A DNA stretch of 64,000 bases, taken from assembly GCF_002158865.1 (NCBI RefSeq), contig NZ_CP021455.1:3534001-3598000 (forward strand), in the 5' to 3' direction. Below, piece after piece: positions 25,448 to 34,321 of this stretch. The notes under the pieces are model-generated. The model was not told where the DNA came from. It did no database searches and was given only the letters and a program-made list of their open reading frames with translations. This DNA is from Comamonas serinivorans (GTDB lineage Bacteria > Pseudomonadota > Gammaproteobacteria > Burkholderiales > Burkholderiaceae_C). Every line of letters begins with the position of its first letter. The stretch's first letter is position 1. The position numbers were made by a program, and so were the translations under genes.

Positions 25448-27115
25448 TCAGCCAAAGTGCACCCGCCGGGCGCCGGGCCAGGTGGGCTCGGGCGGCTGGT
25501 CGGCCTGCGGCGCCACGCCGACGTAGCGGGCGCGGGGCCGGATGAGCTGACCGCTGTCGCGCTGCTCCTGCGCATGGGCGATCCAACCCACGGTGCGACC
25601 GAGCGCGAACAGCACAAAAGCGCTGCCCATGGGCAGGTGCAGCGCGCGCCGGACCGCCACCAGCGCGTAGTCCAGGCTGGGGTGCTGGCCGGTGTGGGCC
25701 AGCACCTGGGCCAGCAGGCGCTCGCGCGCGGCATCGGGTGGCAGCTGGCGCAGCAAGCTGGCCGCCCGCGGGTCGCCCTGCGGGTACAGCGGGTGACCGA
25801 AGCCGGCGCAGTAGCCCGGCGCCAATCCCCCGGGCCGCCGGGCCAGTTGCGCCCGCAGCGACGGCGACAGGCCCTGGGCGGCGGTGCGGCCATGCCAGGC
25901 GTCCCACTGGGCCTCGATGCGCTGCGTCATGCCGCCATGCAGCGGGCCGGACAAGGCTGCCAGCCCCGCGCCCAGGCTGGCATGCAGGCTGGCGCCCGAC
26001 GAGGCCACCACGCGCACGGCGAAGCTGGAGGCGTTGAGTTCGTGGTCGGCGCACAGCACCAGCGCACGCCGCAGCACGTCGGCCGCGTGTGCCGATGCAC
26101 CCCATCGCCTGGCCAGCCGGCGGTGCAAGGCCTCGCCCGGGTCGGCGCCGCGCGGGCTGCCGACGGGCTCATCGTCCAGCAAAGCCGTCGCCATGTGCCC
26201 CAACATCGCCCAGGCCAGCCCATCCGGCGTGCGCACATCGGGCCAAGCGGCGTGGGCCAGCGCATGGGGGGCGTGCCAACGCGCGAGCGCCAGCGCCACC
26301 TGCCGTGCCACATCAGCCGCGGCGGTCGCCACAGCCGCATCGGCCTGATCAGCCCGCTCGGCATCGACGGCCATGCCTGCCACCTCATCGGTGCCGGTCT
26401 CGTTGGCCTTGGCCACGGCGACCGCTTCATCCGCCCCGTCCCCATGGGCACGGGTGGCCTCCTCATCTGTCCCACGCCGAGGGGCCCTGGCATGCCCCTC
26501 CTGAACGCGTGACGCAAAGAGCGGGCCGGTCGCACGCTCGTCTGAAGCCCGGCCGGTCTCGTCCAGCGATCGCGGTTGGGCATGCGGGGCGGGTGCGGCC
26601 TCTGCACACACCGTTGGCGGTTGGCCCTGGATCGGCGTTGCCTCGGCCACGCCGCCGTGCGCCTGCGCCCCGCCCGATGGCCCCAAAGCTGGCGCAATGC
26701 CCTGCCACAGCAGGCGCGCCGTGTCCTCGAGCGTGGCGTGGTCGGACCAGGCCACCGCCTCCACACCCCGGTAGTATAGCTTGCCCTCGTCGACCAGGGT
26801 GACGGCAGAATCGAGTACTGGCCGTCCCCATTCGAGCGCCGCTTGCGCGACGCGGGCCGGGTTGCGCACCGTGCGGCGTTCGCGCACCAGGCGCATCACG
26901 TCGCTGCGCAGGTAGCGGCTGGCGCGCTCGCCCGGCAGGCGCTCGGCCTGCAGTTGCCCGCGGCTGACGTAGCTGTACAGGCTGCCGCGCTGGATGCCGA
27001 GCAGGCGGGCCGCCTCTGCAGCCGACAGCCACGGCGCCTCGGGCGCGCCGGCTGACGGATCTGGGGCAACTGGCGCAGCGGGGATGGTCCGGCGTGAAGG
27101 GCGAGGCGTGGGCAT
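25448..27115 (-). CDS. citrate synthase-family protein with N-terminal HTH
   Basis: 555 residues from the ATG at 27115 (MPTPRPSRR); an ATG at 27169 would add 18. Residues about 28-75 form an excisionase/MerR-like HTH (LSAAEAARLLGIQRGSLYSYVSRGQLQAERL). The rest is a citrate synthase fold with YRGVEAVAWSDHATLEDTARLLW, the active-site-like blocks DHELNASSFAVRVV, GPLHGG and GFGHPLYP, and the C-terminal RPRARYVG. About 120 low-complexity residues (Ala, Glu, Asp, Gly; roughly 140-265) interrupt the fold. HTH-citrate synthase fusions exist in proteobacteria; their substrate is unsettled. It diverges from a CoA-transferase gene, suggesting a linked acyl-CoA function. Confidence 0.85.
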   Translation of the reverse strand: MPTPRPSRRTIPAAPVAPDPSAGAPEAPWLSAAEAARLLGIQRGSLYSYVSRGQLQAERLPGERASRYLRSDVMRLVRERRTVRNPARVAQAALEWGRPVLDSAVTLVDEGKLYYRGVEAVAWSDHATLEDTARLLWQGIAPALGPSGGAQAHGGVAEATPIQGQPPTVCAEAAPAPHAQPRSLDETGRASDERATGPLFASRVQEGHARAPRRGTDEEATRAHGDGADEAVAVAKANETGTDEVAGMAVDAERADQADAAVATAAADVARQVALALARWHAPHALAHAAWPDVRTPDGLAWAMLGHMATALLDDEPVGSPRGADPGEALHRRLARRWGASAHAADVLRRALVLCADHELNASSFAVRVVASSGASLHASLGAGLAALSGPLHGGMTQRIEAQWDAWHGRTAAQGLSPSLRAQLARRPGGLAPGYCAGFGHPLYPQGDPRAASLLRQLPPDAARERLLAQVLAHTGQHPSLDYALVAVRRALHLPMGSAFVLFALGRTVGWIAHAQEQRDSGQLIRPRARYVGVAPQADQPPEPTWPGARRVHFG

Positions 27116-27648
27116 GGCGGCAAGCCTACCGAAGCGCGCGCCTGCCCGCTGGCCGAGCTTTGGGCACATCCCGCCGAGGCCGCGCCGCGGGGTGCCATCC
27201 TGGCGCTTGCCAGTGAACCCGACCCGGGCCTCATCCGGCGGGCCGCCACGTGTGGCTGGCGTCTTTCAGGCAGTCGGTGACGCCTTCCTGGCTCAGGTCG
27301 TGGCCTGGGTGCTGGTGCGCTACCAATTCCCGGCAAGCGCATCGTCGATGCCCTGATCCATATCGATCTGACGGAACACGATCCCCCGCGCCGACCAAGC
27401 GCCTCGGCAGCACGAAGCCGCCTGACCCGCGCCCTGACGCAGCCTGGATCGTGTACGGGCCCACGCGACCCGGTCTCGCCTTCATGTGTTGATGCAGCCC
27501 ATCAAGCTTGACCGCGAACCGGGCCGCGCGCTGCAATGGCATCCAGACCGAAGGGGTCGGCCGACAGCGCGAACTGCAGCGCTCTGAAAACGTCCGCCCT
27601 GCACCGTCAACTCCATCGCCCCGCTACTTGCCCACCGACATCGTCACC
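27116..27648. other. gene-free intergenic region
   Basis: 533 bp between the divergent citrate-synthase-like and CoA-transferase genes. It should carry both promoters, but no clear -10/-35 pair was seen. Short open frames here show no family resemblance and may be decayed coding sequence. Confidence 0.45.
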
Positions 27649-29127
27649 ATGTCCTCCACCCCGCCCTCGCTCACCACGCCGCTCCCCCCGCCCTCGGCCA
27701 CCGCCGTGCTGCACGCCCTGTGGCAGGACCTGGACCTGCCATCCGCCGACCTGACCCGGGTGCGGCTGACGGGCGCCAACCCCGGCTTCTCCTCCAGCTT
27801 CGCCCTGGGCGAGGCCGCCCAGGCCGCGGTGGCCGCCAGCACCTTGATGAGCAGCAGCCTCGGTCAATGGCGCCAGCCCCAGGTGCAGCCGCTGGTGGCC
27901 CACGTCGACATGGCCCATGCCCTGGCGGAGACCACCGGCTACTTCACGCTGGCAAGCCAGCGCCCGGCCCAGTGGGCGCCGACGTCGGGCCTGTACCCGT
28001 GCGGCGAGGCCATCGGTGAACCCGGCTGGGTGCGCATCCACGCCAACTTCGCGCACCACCGCGATGGCGCCTTGCACCTGCTGGGCCTGCCCACCGGCGA
28101 CGCCACCACCCGCGAGCAGGTGCAGGCGGCGCTGCGCCACGTGTCCGCTCAGGCGTTCGAGGCGCAGGCGGCCGAGCGCGGCCTGGTGGTGGCCGCGGCC
28201 CGCACGCGCGCCGCGTGGCTGGCCCACCCCCAGCAGGCGGCCGTGGCTGCGCAGCCGCTGGTCGCCCTGACCCCGCTGGACGACGGGCAACCCGCGGCCC
28301 CGCTGCGCTGGCGCCCCCTGGCCGACGCCGCGCCGCCACTGCAGGGCCTGCGCGTGCTGGACCTGACGCGCATCCTGGCCGGCCCGGTGGCGGCGCGCAC
28401 GCTGGCCGCCCACGGCGCCAGCGTGCTCATGGTCAACAGCCCCCACCTGCCCAACATCGAGGCCATCGCCGATGTCAGCCGCGGCAAGCGATCCGCGTGG
28501 CTGGACCTGCGGGCCACTGCCGACCGCGAGCGCCTGCACCAGCTGGTGGGCGACGCCCAGGTCTTCCTGCAGGGCTACCACCCCGGCGGCCTGGCGGCGC
28601 TGGGCTTCGGCCCCGAGGCCCTGGCGCGTGCGCGGCCCGGCCTGGTCTACGCCAGCCTGTCCGCCTATGGCCGCCAAGGGCCCTGGGCCGACCGGCGCGG
28701 CTTTGACTCGCTGGTGCAAACCGTGTGCGGCCTGAACCTGGCCGAAGCCCAGGCCCTGGGCACCCTCGAGCCCCAGGCCTTGCCGGTGCAGATCCTGGAT
28801 TACTGCGCAGGTTTTCTGCTGGCCTTCGGCATCCAGGCCGCGCTGTGGCGGCAGCAGACCCAAGGCGGCAGCTGGCACGTGGCGGTCAACCTGGCGCGCG
28901 TGGCCGAATGGCTGTGGTCCCTGGGTCAGCGCCAGCCGCCCAGCACCGCGACCCAGCCCGCAGCCGCCGGCGTGCCCGACGCCGTCGCGCCCTTCCTCGA
29001 GACGCTGGACAGCGGCTTCGGCCCACTGTGCGCCGTGCGCCACAGCGGGCAGTTGCTCAACCGGCCCGTGCACTGGCCCCACCCCGCGGCACCGCCCGGC
29101 AGCGCGCCGGCGGCGTGGTGGTCTTGA
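27649..29127 (+). CDS. family III CoA-transferase, CaiB/BaiF-like
   Basis: 492 residues from the ATG at 27649; the frame is open upstream without a better start. The N-terminal 230 residues are a divergent half, and the typical CoA-transferase III domain starts at LQGLRVLDLTRILAGPVAARTLAAHGA. The catalytic region is GFDSLVQTVCG, with the Asp in the usual position of the family's nucleophile, and SRGKRSAWLDL and YASLSAYGRQGPWADRRG are other family blocks. Such enzymes swap CoA between carboxylic acids. A two-half arrangement is known in the family. It diverges from the HTH-citrate synthase gene. Substrate unknown. Confidence 0.85.
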   Translation: MSSTPPSLTTPLPPPSATAVLHALWQDLDLPSADLTRVRLTGANPGFSSSFALGEAAQAAVAASTLMSSSLGQWRQPQVQPLVAHVDMAHALAETTGYFTLASQRPAQWAPTSGLYPCGEAIGEPGWVRIHANFAHHRDGALHLLGLPTGDATTREQVQAALRHVSAQAFEAQAAERGLVVAAARTRAAWLAHPQQAAVAAQPLVALTPLDDGQPAAPLRWRPLADAAPPLQGLRVLDLTRILAGPVAARTLAAHGASVLMVNSPHLPNIEAIADVSRGKRSAWLDLRATADRERLHQLVGDAQVFLQGYHPGGLAALGFGPEALARARPGLVYASLSAYGRQGPWADRRGFDSLVQTVCGLNLAEAQALGTLEPQALPVQILDYCAGFLLAFGIQAALWRQQTQGGSWHVAVNLARVAEWLWSLGQRQPPSTATQPAAAGVPDAVAPFLETLDSGFGPLCAVRHSGQLLNRPVHWPHPAAPPGSAPAAWWS

Positions 29128-29328
29128 CGCCCCGTTGCTCCCACTTCCATCCCGCACATCCAGCAACAACGCGTTCTGCAGCCACGCTGGCTGGCGTCCA
29201 TCACGCGGCCGTGCCTGCGCCCGGTTGGCCAACCGGTCCACGCGGCGGTGCTGTGAACCCCCACGTTGCAAGGCGCACCTTGCGGTCCTGAAGAAAGGCT
29301 CCCGCCATGCAATCGAACATGGCGGAAT

Positions 29329-29418
29329 GAACCCCTGCTGCAAGGCGCCGCGCACCCTGCGCACCAGCCAGACATCAACCCATCCTCCACACCGGCTGCT
29401 GGCCAACGCGGGTCGCGC
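29329..29418. repeat. 90-bp dispersed repeat, copy A
   Basis: Nearly matches the segment at 46898-46985: both begin GAACCCCTGCTGCAAGG, share CCTGCGCACCAG and end CCACACCGGCTGCTGGCCAA followed by CGCG.GTCGCGC. Intergenic, after the CoA-transferase gene. The 670-bp gap 29128-29797 holds this repeat, palindrome copy 10 and a heptamer array, and no gene. Confidence 0.85.
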
Positions 29419-29483
29419 CTGCGGGTCCGCAGCCTCGGCATGAAGCGGCTTGAACCCCATTGCAGGCTCACAGCCATCCCCAC

Positions 29484-29535
29484 GCAGTATGGGCTGATTA
29501 CCGTTCAACGTGAAACGGCAATCAGCCCATACTGC
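29484..29535. repeat. 52-bp palindromic repeat, copy 10 (nearly perfect)
   Basis: The most regular copy. Left half GCAGTATGGGCTGATT then ACCGTT; right half AAACGGC then AATCAGCCCATACTGC. All arms pair except one internal mismatch opposite the C after AACGG, so it shows the intended fold of the family. Confidence 0.97.
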
Positions 29536-29681
29536 ATTGTGAAAAGATCTGCTTCTGGTACACCGTCTCTCGCGAGGTGAGCAGCTGAAGCCAGGGCAGC
29601 GCACCCGACACGGCCTGCGCAGGCCCAGGTCTGCGTGGGCCCCGGCCACGCCAGTCGACGCGCGGTTGGGAACGCATCGCC

Positions 29682-29737
29682 CGATGCCCGATGCCCGATG
29701 CCCGATGCCCGATGCCCGATGCCCGATGCCCGATGCC
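29682..29737. repeat. heptamer tandem array (CGATGCC), 8 units
   Basis: Eight perfect 7-bp units CGATGCC. It lies 60 bp beyond the stop of the SDR gene, so it is in that gene's 3' flank. Confidence 0.97.
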
Positions 29738-29797
29738 CAGCATGCACGCATCGTGCCGGTGGCTCAGCGGCCGACACCGCAGCCCTGGCGCCTGCGC

Positions 29798-30565
29798 TCA
29801 GCCCCGGCCCACGAAGGGCATGTTCGTGGCCATGATGGTGTGGAACAGCACATTGGCCGACAAGGGCAGGCTGGCCATGTACACCACCGACCGCGCCACG
29901 TCGTCCACCGACATGCGCGGCTCTTCCATGAGCTGGCCATTGGCCTGCAGGATGCCGGCGGCCATGCGCTCGGTCATCTCGGTGGCGGCGTTGCCCACGT
30001 CGATCTGGCCGACCGCGATGCCATGCTTGCGGCCATCGAGGCTGGCGGCCTTGGTCAGCCCCGACACGGCGTGCTTGGTCGCCGTGTAGGCGATGGAGTT
30101 GGGCCGCGGTGCCGTGGCCGAGATGGAGCCGTTGTTGATGATGCGGCCGCCCTGGGGCGACTGCGCCTTCATGAGCTGGAACGCGGCCTGCAGGCAATAG
30201 AACATGCCGTTCAAGTTCACGTCCACCACCTGACGCCACACGGCCAGGTCCAGCTCCTCCAGCGGCACGCCGGGTGCGCCCCGGCCGGCGTTGTTGAACA
30301 GCAGATCGAGGCGGCCGGCTTCGGCCCGGATGCGCGCAAACGCCGTCTGCACCTGATCGGGCTGGCTCACATCGGCCACCACCACGCGCGCGCTGCCCGG
30401 CACGCACAGCGCCTGCGTCTCGGCCAGCGGGGCCTCGCGCCGGCCCAGCAGGTAGACCTGCCAGCCAGCCTGGCTCAAGGCCACGGCGCTGGCGCGGCCG
30501 ATGCCGGCACCCGCGCCGGTCACCAAGGCCACACGGGGGGAAGACGACGGGGCGTCGGTGCTCAC
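29798..30565 (-). CDS. short-chain dehydrogenase/reductase
   Basis: 255 residues with a GTG start at 30565, chosen because AGGAGT lies 8 bases upstream; an ATG at 30610 would add 15 residues without such a site. Classical SDR: NAD(P)-binding TGAGAGIG (16-23), NNAG (91-94), catalytic Ser147 or Ser149 in NNGSISA, and Y160-x3-K164 (YTATK). Late segments, VGQIDVGNAATEMTERM, fit the substrate loop. A redox role on an alcohol or ketone is certain in type; the substrate is not. It is followed by the heptamer array and preceded by palindrome copy 11. Confidence 0.92.
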   Translation of the reverse strand: MSTDAPSSSPRVALVTGAGAGIGRASAVALSQAGWQVYLLGRREAPLAETQALCVPGSARVVVADVSQPDQVQTAFARIRAEAGRLDLLFNNAGRGAPGVPLEELDLAVWRQVVDVNLNGMFYCLQAAFQLMKAQSPQGGRIINNGSISATAPRPNSIAYTATKHAVSGLTKAASLDGRKHGIAVGQIDVGNAATEMTERMAAGILQANGQLMEEPRMSVDDVARSVVYMASLPLSANVLFHTIMATNMPFVGRG

Positions 30566-30621
30566 GATATTCACTCCTGACAAGGACACGCCAGGGGTGC
30601 GCACATGCACCCCTCCATCAA

Positions 30622-30673
30622 GCAGTATGCCGGCACCGCCGTTTTTTTGACAACGACAGTGCCGGCATACCTC
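30622..30673. repeat. 52-bp palindromic repeat, copy 11
   Basis: Left GCAGTATGCCGGCAC, right GTGCCGGCATACCTC; inner arms GCCGTT and AACGAC. The middle arms pair with bases different from other copies. It ends 3 bp before the rnr stop codon at 30677. Confidence 0.95.
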
Positions 30674-30676
30674 ACA

Positions 30677-32935
30677 TCATTTGCGTTTGCCGGTTTTGCG
30701 CTTGCCGCTGGCTTCGGGCCCGCGGCCGCGGTCGTTGCGCGCGCCACGGGCCGGCGTTTTGCTGGCCTGGCGCCCGTCCTTGCGCGCGGGTGCGGGTGCG
30801 GCGGCCTCGGCCTTGCCGGCCTGCCGGTGCACCTTGGCCTTGTTGGCACCGCGCGCACCGGCTTCGCCGCGGCGCGGGCCGTCGGCGGGTGCATGCTCGT
30901 CGGCACCCGCCATGCGGAAGTCGATGCGGCGACCATCCAAATCCACGCGGCTGACCTGTACCTCCAGCTTCTTGCCGATGTGGAACCGCACGCCCGTGCG
31001 TTCGCCGCGCAACTCCTGCCGCACCTCGTCGAAGCGGTAGTAGTCGCCGCCCAGCTCGGTCACGTGGACCAGGCCTTCCACATACATCTGGTCCAGCATG
31101 ACGAACACGCCAAAGCTGGTGACGGCGCTGACGGTGCCGGTGTACTGCTCGCCCAGGTGCTCCTTCATGTAGCGGCACTTGAGCCAGTTCTCCACGTCGC
31201 GGCTGGCCTCGTCGGCGCGGCGCTCGTTGGCGCTGCAGTGCAGGCCCGCCCCCACCCAGGCGTCGTAACGCTTGGTGTCGGCCTTGCTGCGGTGGCGCGG
31301 CGGCGGCGCATCCTTGGCCTTGGCCGATTTGTTGAGCCGGCGCTGCAGGTTCTCATGCGCCTCGCCAAACGTGGGCAGCGTGGGCAGCTCGTACACCCGG
31401 TCCTGCAGGATGGCCTTGATGACGCGGTGCACCAGCAGGTCGGGGTAACGGCGGATGGGGCTGGTGAAGTGCGTGTAGGCCTCGTAGGCCAGGCCGAAGT
31501 GGCCGGCGTTGTCGGGCGTGTAGATGGCCTGCTGCATGGAGCGCAGCAGCATGGTCTGAATCTGCGGCGCGTCGGGCCGATCGGCCACCTGCTCGGCGAT
31601 CAATGCCAGGTCCTTGGGCGAGGGGCGGTCGCCCAGCCGGTTCGGAATGCCCAGGGCCTTGAGGTAGTCGCGCAGGATCTCGGCCTTCTCCGGCGTGGGG
31701 CCCTCGTGCACGCGGTACAGCGCCATCTGGTGGTTGGCCTCGATGAAGTCAGCCGCGCAGACGTTGGCCGCCAGCATGGCCTCTTCGATCAGCTTGTGCG
31801 CGTCGTTGCGCGTGCGCGGCTCGATGCGTTCGATGCGGCCGTTCTCGTTGCTGATGATCTGGGTTTCGATGGTCTCGAACTCCATCGCCCCCCGCACGCG
31901 CCGCGACCCCGACAGCGCCTTGTACAGGTCGTGCAGGTGCAGCAGGTTGTCCACGCGGGCGGCCCGCTTGGTCGCCTCGGGGCCGCGCGTGTTCTGCAAG
32001 ATGGCCCACACCTCGTCATACGTGAAGCGCGCATGGCTGTGCATGACGGCCGGGTAGAACTGGTAGGCGTGGATGTCGCCCTTGGCCGTGATCAGCATGT
32101 CGCACACCATGCACAGGCGATCCACGTCGGGGTTCAGCGAGCACAGGCCGTTCGAGAGCTTCTCGGGCAGCATGGGCACCACGCGGCGCGGAAAGTACAC
32201 GCTGGTGGCGCGGTCGAAGGCATCGGTGTCAATGTCGCCACCAGACTTCACATAGTGGCTGACGTCGGCAATCGCCACGAGCAACCGCCAGCCCTTGCCG
32301 CGCCCAACCTTGGCCGGCTCGCAGTACACGGCGTCGTCGAAGTCGCGCGCGTCCACGCCGTCGATGGTGACCAGCGGCACGTCCGTCAGGTCGATGCGGC
32401 CCCGCTTGTCGGCCGTGCGCACGGTGTCGGGCAGGTCCTGCGTCTCGGCCAGGCAAGGTGCCGAGAACTCGTGCGGGATGCTGAACTTGCGCACGGCGAT
32501 GTCGATCTCCATGCCGGGGTCGTCGATGTCGCCCAGCACCTCGATCACATGCCCCACGGGCTGGCCGAACAGCGCCGGCGGCTCGGTCAGCTCGACCACG
32601 ACCACCTGGCCGGTCTCGGCATGGGCCGTGCCGCCGGGCTGGATGATCACGTCCTGCGCGTAGCGCTTGTCTTCGGGGGCCACGAGCCAGATGCCGCTTT
32701 CCTTGAGCAACCGACCAATGATGCGGTTGACGGGCCGGGCCACGATCTCGAGCACGTGGCCTTCGGGGCGGCCGCGCCGGTCAACCCGGCCCAGGCTGAC
32801 CTTGACCACGTCGCGGTGCAGCACCGCACGCATTTCATTGGGGGGGAGATAGATGTCGGGTTGGCCGTCGTTGCGTTGCACGAACCCGTGTCCGTCGCGG
32901 TGACCTTGCACCACGCCATCAATTTCTTCTGACAA
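30677..32935 (-). CDS. rnr: ribonuclease R
   Basis: About 752 residues from a TTG at 32935 (LSEEIDGVVQGHRDGHGF); the frame is open upstream but runs antisense into a tRNA gene, and no ATG fits. 3'-5' exoribonuclease that degrades structured RNA and rRNA. Cold-shock domains lead, then the RNB domain with the Asp cluster TIDGVDARDFDDAVY (metal ligands) and HFGLAYEAYTHFTSPIRRYPDLLVHR, then S1 (YTGTVSAVTSFGVFVML) and a basic Lys/Arg/Ala tail. The N-terminal HTH of E. coli RNase R is absent. The start sits 48 bp from the first tRNA-Leu. Confidence 0.92.
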   Translation of the reverse strand: MSEEIDGVVQGHRDGHGFVQRNDGQPDIYLPPNEMRAVLHRDVVKVSLGRVDRRGRPEGHVLEIVARPVNRIIGRLLKESGIWLVAPEDKRYAQDVIIQPGGTAHAETGQVVVVELTEPPALFGQPVGHVIEVLGDIDDPGMEIDIAVRKFSIPHEFSAPCLAETQDLPDTVRTADKRGRIDLTDVPLVTIDGVDARDFDDAVYCEPAKVGRGKGWRLLVAIADVSHYVKSGGDIDTDAFDRATSVYFPRRVVPMLPEKLSNGLCSLNPDVDRLCMVCDMLITAKGDIHAYQFYPAVMHSHARFTYDEVWAILQNTRGPEATKRAARVDNLLHLHDLYKALSGSRRVRGAMEFETIETQIISNENGRIERIEPRTRNDAHKLIEEAMLAANVCAADFIEANHQMALYRVHEGPTPEKAEILRDYLKALGIPNRLGDRPSPKDLALIAEQVADRPDAPQIQTMLLRSMQQAIYTPDNAGHFGLAYEAYTHFTSPIRRYPDLLVHRVIKAILQDRVYELPTLPTFGEAHENLQRRLNKSAKAKDAPPPRHRSKADTKRYDAWVGAGLHCSANERRADEASRDVENWLKCRYMKEHLGEQYTGTVSAVTSFGVFVMLDQMYVEGLVHVTELGGDYYRFDEVRQELRGERTGVRFHIGKKLEVQVSRVDLDGRRIDFRMAGADEHAPADGPRRGEAGARGANKAKVHRQAGKAEAAAPAPARKDGRQASKTPARGARNDRGRGPEASGKRKTGKRK

Positions 32936-32937
32936 AT

Positions 32938-32967
32938 TTGTCTTTCTGTGATTTTTCGGGCTAGAAT
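32938..32967 (+). promoter_or_regulatory. possible promoter of the tRNA-Leu array
   Basis: TTGTCT at 32938-32943, an 18-bp spacer and TAGAAT at 32962-32967, 15 bp upstream of the first tRNA-Leu. The -35 match is moderate. It lies back-to-back with the rnr start. Confidence 0.55.
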
Positions 32968-32982
32968 AACAGCTTCCCTGAT

Positions 32983-33067
<85 letters not shown>

Positions 33068-33221
33068 TCATCAGACCACGCAACCGCAGGTTGCACCGTT
33101 TGTCGAAGGTGACTTTGGGTGGTTGGGGAAGCATGTGGGATGCAGGTCATGGAGCCACATCATGCATGAACAATTTGACGTGGGTTTTGGCCTTGGCCGC
33201 AAACCCCACAAATCCTGAAAT

Positions 33222-33306
<85 letters not shown>

Positions 33307-33401
33307 CCATGCTGCGCAACGTGTTGTGGCATTGCGGTGGATTGATCGGTGATTTGACAATTTGATGTGGGGTGGAGTTTCCAGTCCACAAATCCTGAAA
33401 T

Positions 33402-33486
<85 letters not shown>

Positions 33487-33508
33487 ACAGCAGGTTGGTA
33501 CAGCAAGC

Positions 33509-33540
33509 AAGGCTTGATCGGTGACGGTCAGGCCTTTTTT
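33509..33540 (+). terminator. intrinsic terminator of the tRNA-Leu array
   Basis: Stem AAGGCTTGATC / GGTCAGGCCTT, with wobble pairs, followed by TTTTTT. It lies 22 bp after the third tRNA-Leu. Confidence 0.8.
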
Positions 33541-33641
33541 GTTGCCTGGGGGAACACCGGTTGCACCCAACCACAGGACGCTGGCGGCCGGGCGGGATTC
33601 CCGGCCTGACCAATACGCCACAAGGGCTCGACAATGTCGGC

Positions 33642-34235
33642 ATGACACCCTCGATCCCCGATCGCCTGCCGGTGGACGGCAGCCTGCTGGACCACGGCGT
33701 GGTGTGGCCGGCCGACGCCGCCGACGCCCTGCTGCGCAGCCTGCTCACCGCCATCCCGTGGCAGCACGATCAGGTGGTGCTGTACGGCAAAACCATCACC
33801 ACGGCACGGCAGGTCTGCTGGATGGGCGACGAGGCTTACACCTACCGCTATTCCGGCGACCGCAAGGTCGCGCAGCCCTGGCCGCCCGCCGTGTTGCCGG
33901 TCAAGTCCCACATCGAGGCCCTGACCGGCGAGCGCTTCAACAGCTGCCTGGCCAACCTCTACCCCACGGGCCAGCAGGGTGTGAGCTGGCACAGCGACGC
34001 CGAGCCCGAGCTGGGCCCCACGCCCACGATCGCCTCCGTCAGCCTGGGCGCGGCGCGGCGCTTTGTGCTGCGCCACCGCGAGCGGGACCTGGAGGTGGAG
34101 GTGCTGCTGCGCCATGGCAGCCTCATCGTGATGTGCGGCCAGTCGCAGGCGCGCTGGAAGCACCAGTTGCCCAAGATGGCCCGTGTGCACAGCCCACGCG
34201 TGAACCTGACGTTTCGGCAGATCCTGTCCAGTTGA
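33642..34235 (+). CDS. AlkB-like 2-oxoglutarate/Fe(II) oxygenase
   Basis: 197 residues from the ATG at 33642. Oxidative dealkylation enzyme of the AlkB superfamily, acting on methylated bases in DNA or RNA. Iron ligands H117-x-D119 (SWHSDAE) and H174 (RWKHQL) are present, and the 2-oxoglutarate arginines lie in RVHSPRVNLTFRQ. YPTGQQGV and SVSLGAARRFVLRH are the other typical blocks. Length and motif order fit the ALKBH2/3-like bacterial branch rather than E. coli AlkB. It runs alone, followed by palindrome copy 12. Confidence 0.93.
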   Translation: MTPSIPDRLPVDGSLLDHGVVWPADAADALLRSLLTAIPWQHDQVVLYGKTITTARQVCWMGDEAYTYRYSGDRKVAQPWPPAVLPVKSHIEALTGERFNSCLANLYPTGQQGVSWHSDAEPELGPTPTIASVSLGAARRFVLRHRERDLEVEVLLRHGSLIVMCGQSQARWKHQLPKMARVHSPRVNLTFRQILSS

Positions 34236-34245
34236 CCAAATTTGA

Positions 34246-34297
34246 GCAGTATCCAGACACCATCGATTCTTCTTAAACGGATGCCGAGGTGTACTCC
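34246..34297. repeat. 52-bp palindromic repeat, copy 12
   Basis: Outer arms GCAGTAT and GTACTCC, right inner arm AAACGG. It sits between two convergent genes, 10 bp after the AlkB-like stop and 24 bp from the stop of the thioesterase-GNAT gene. Confidence 0.85.
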
Positions 34298-34321
34298 GTC
34301 AGAATCAAAGGCGCACACCCA

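Noticed and set aside
25043..26512. Plus-strand open frame of 489 codons over the citrate synthase-like gene
   Set aside because: Composition is that of an antisense shadow and no family is recognisable. The minus-strand citrate synthase blocks are clear.
27231..27542. Minus-strand open frame in the citrate synthase/CoA-transferase gap
   Set aside because: No domain, poor start and the composition of a random GC-rich frame. It might be decayed coding sequence, but I cannot support a gene.
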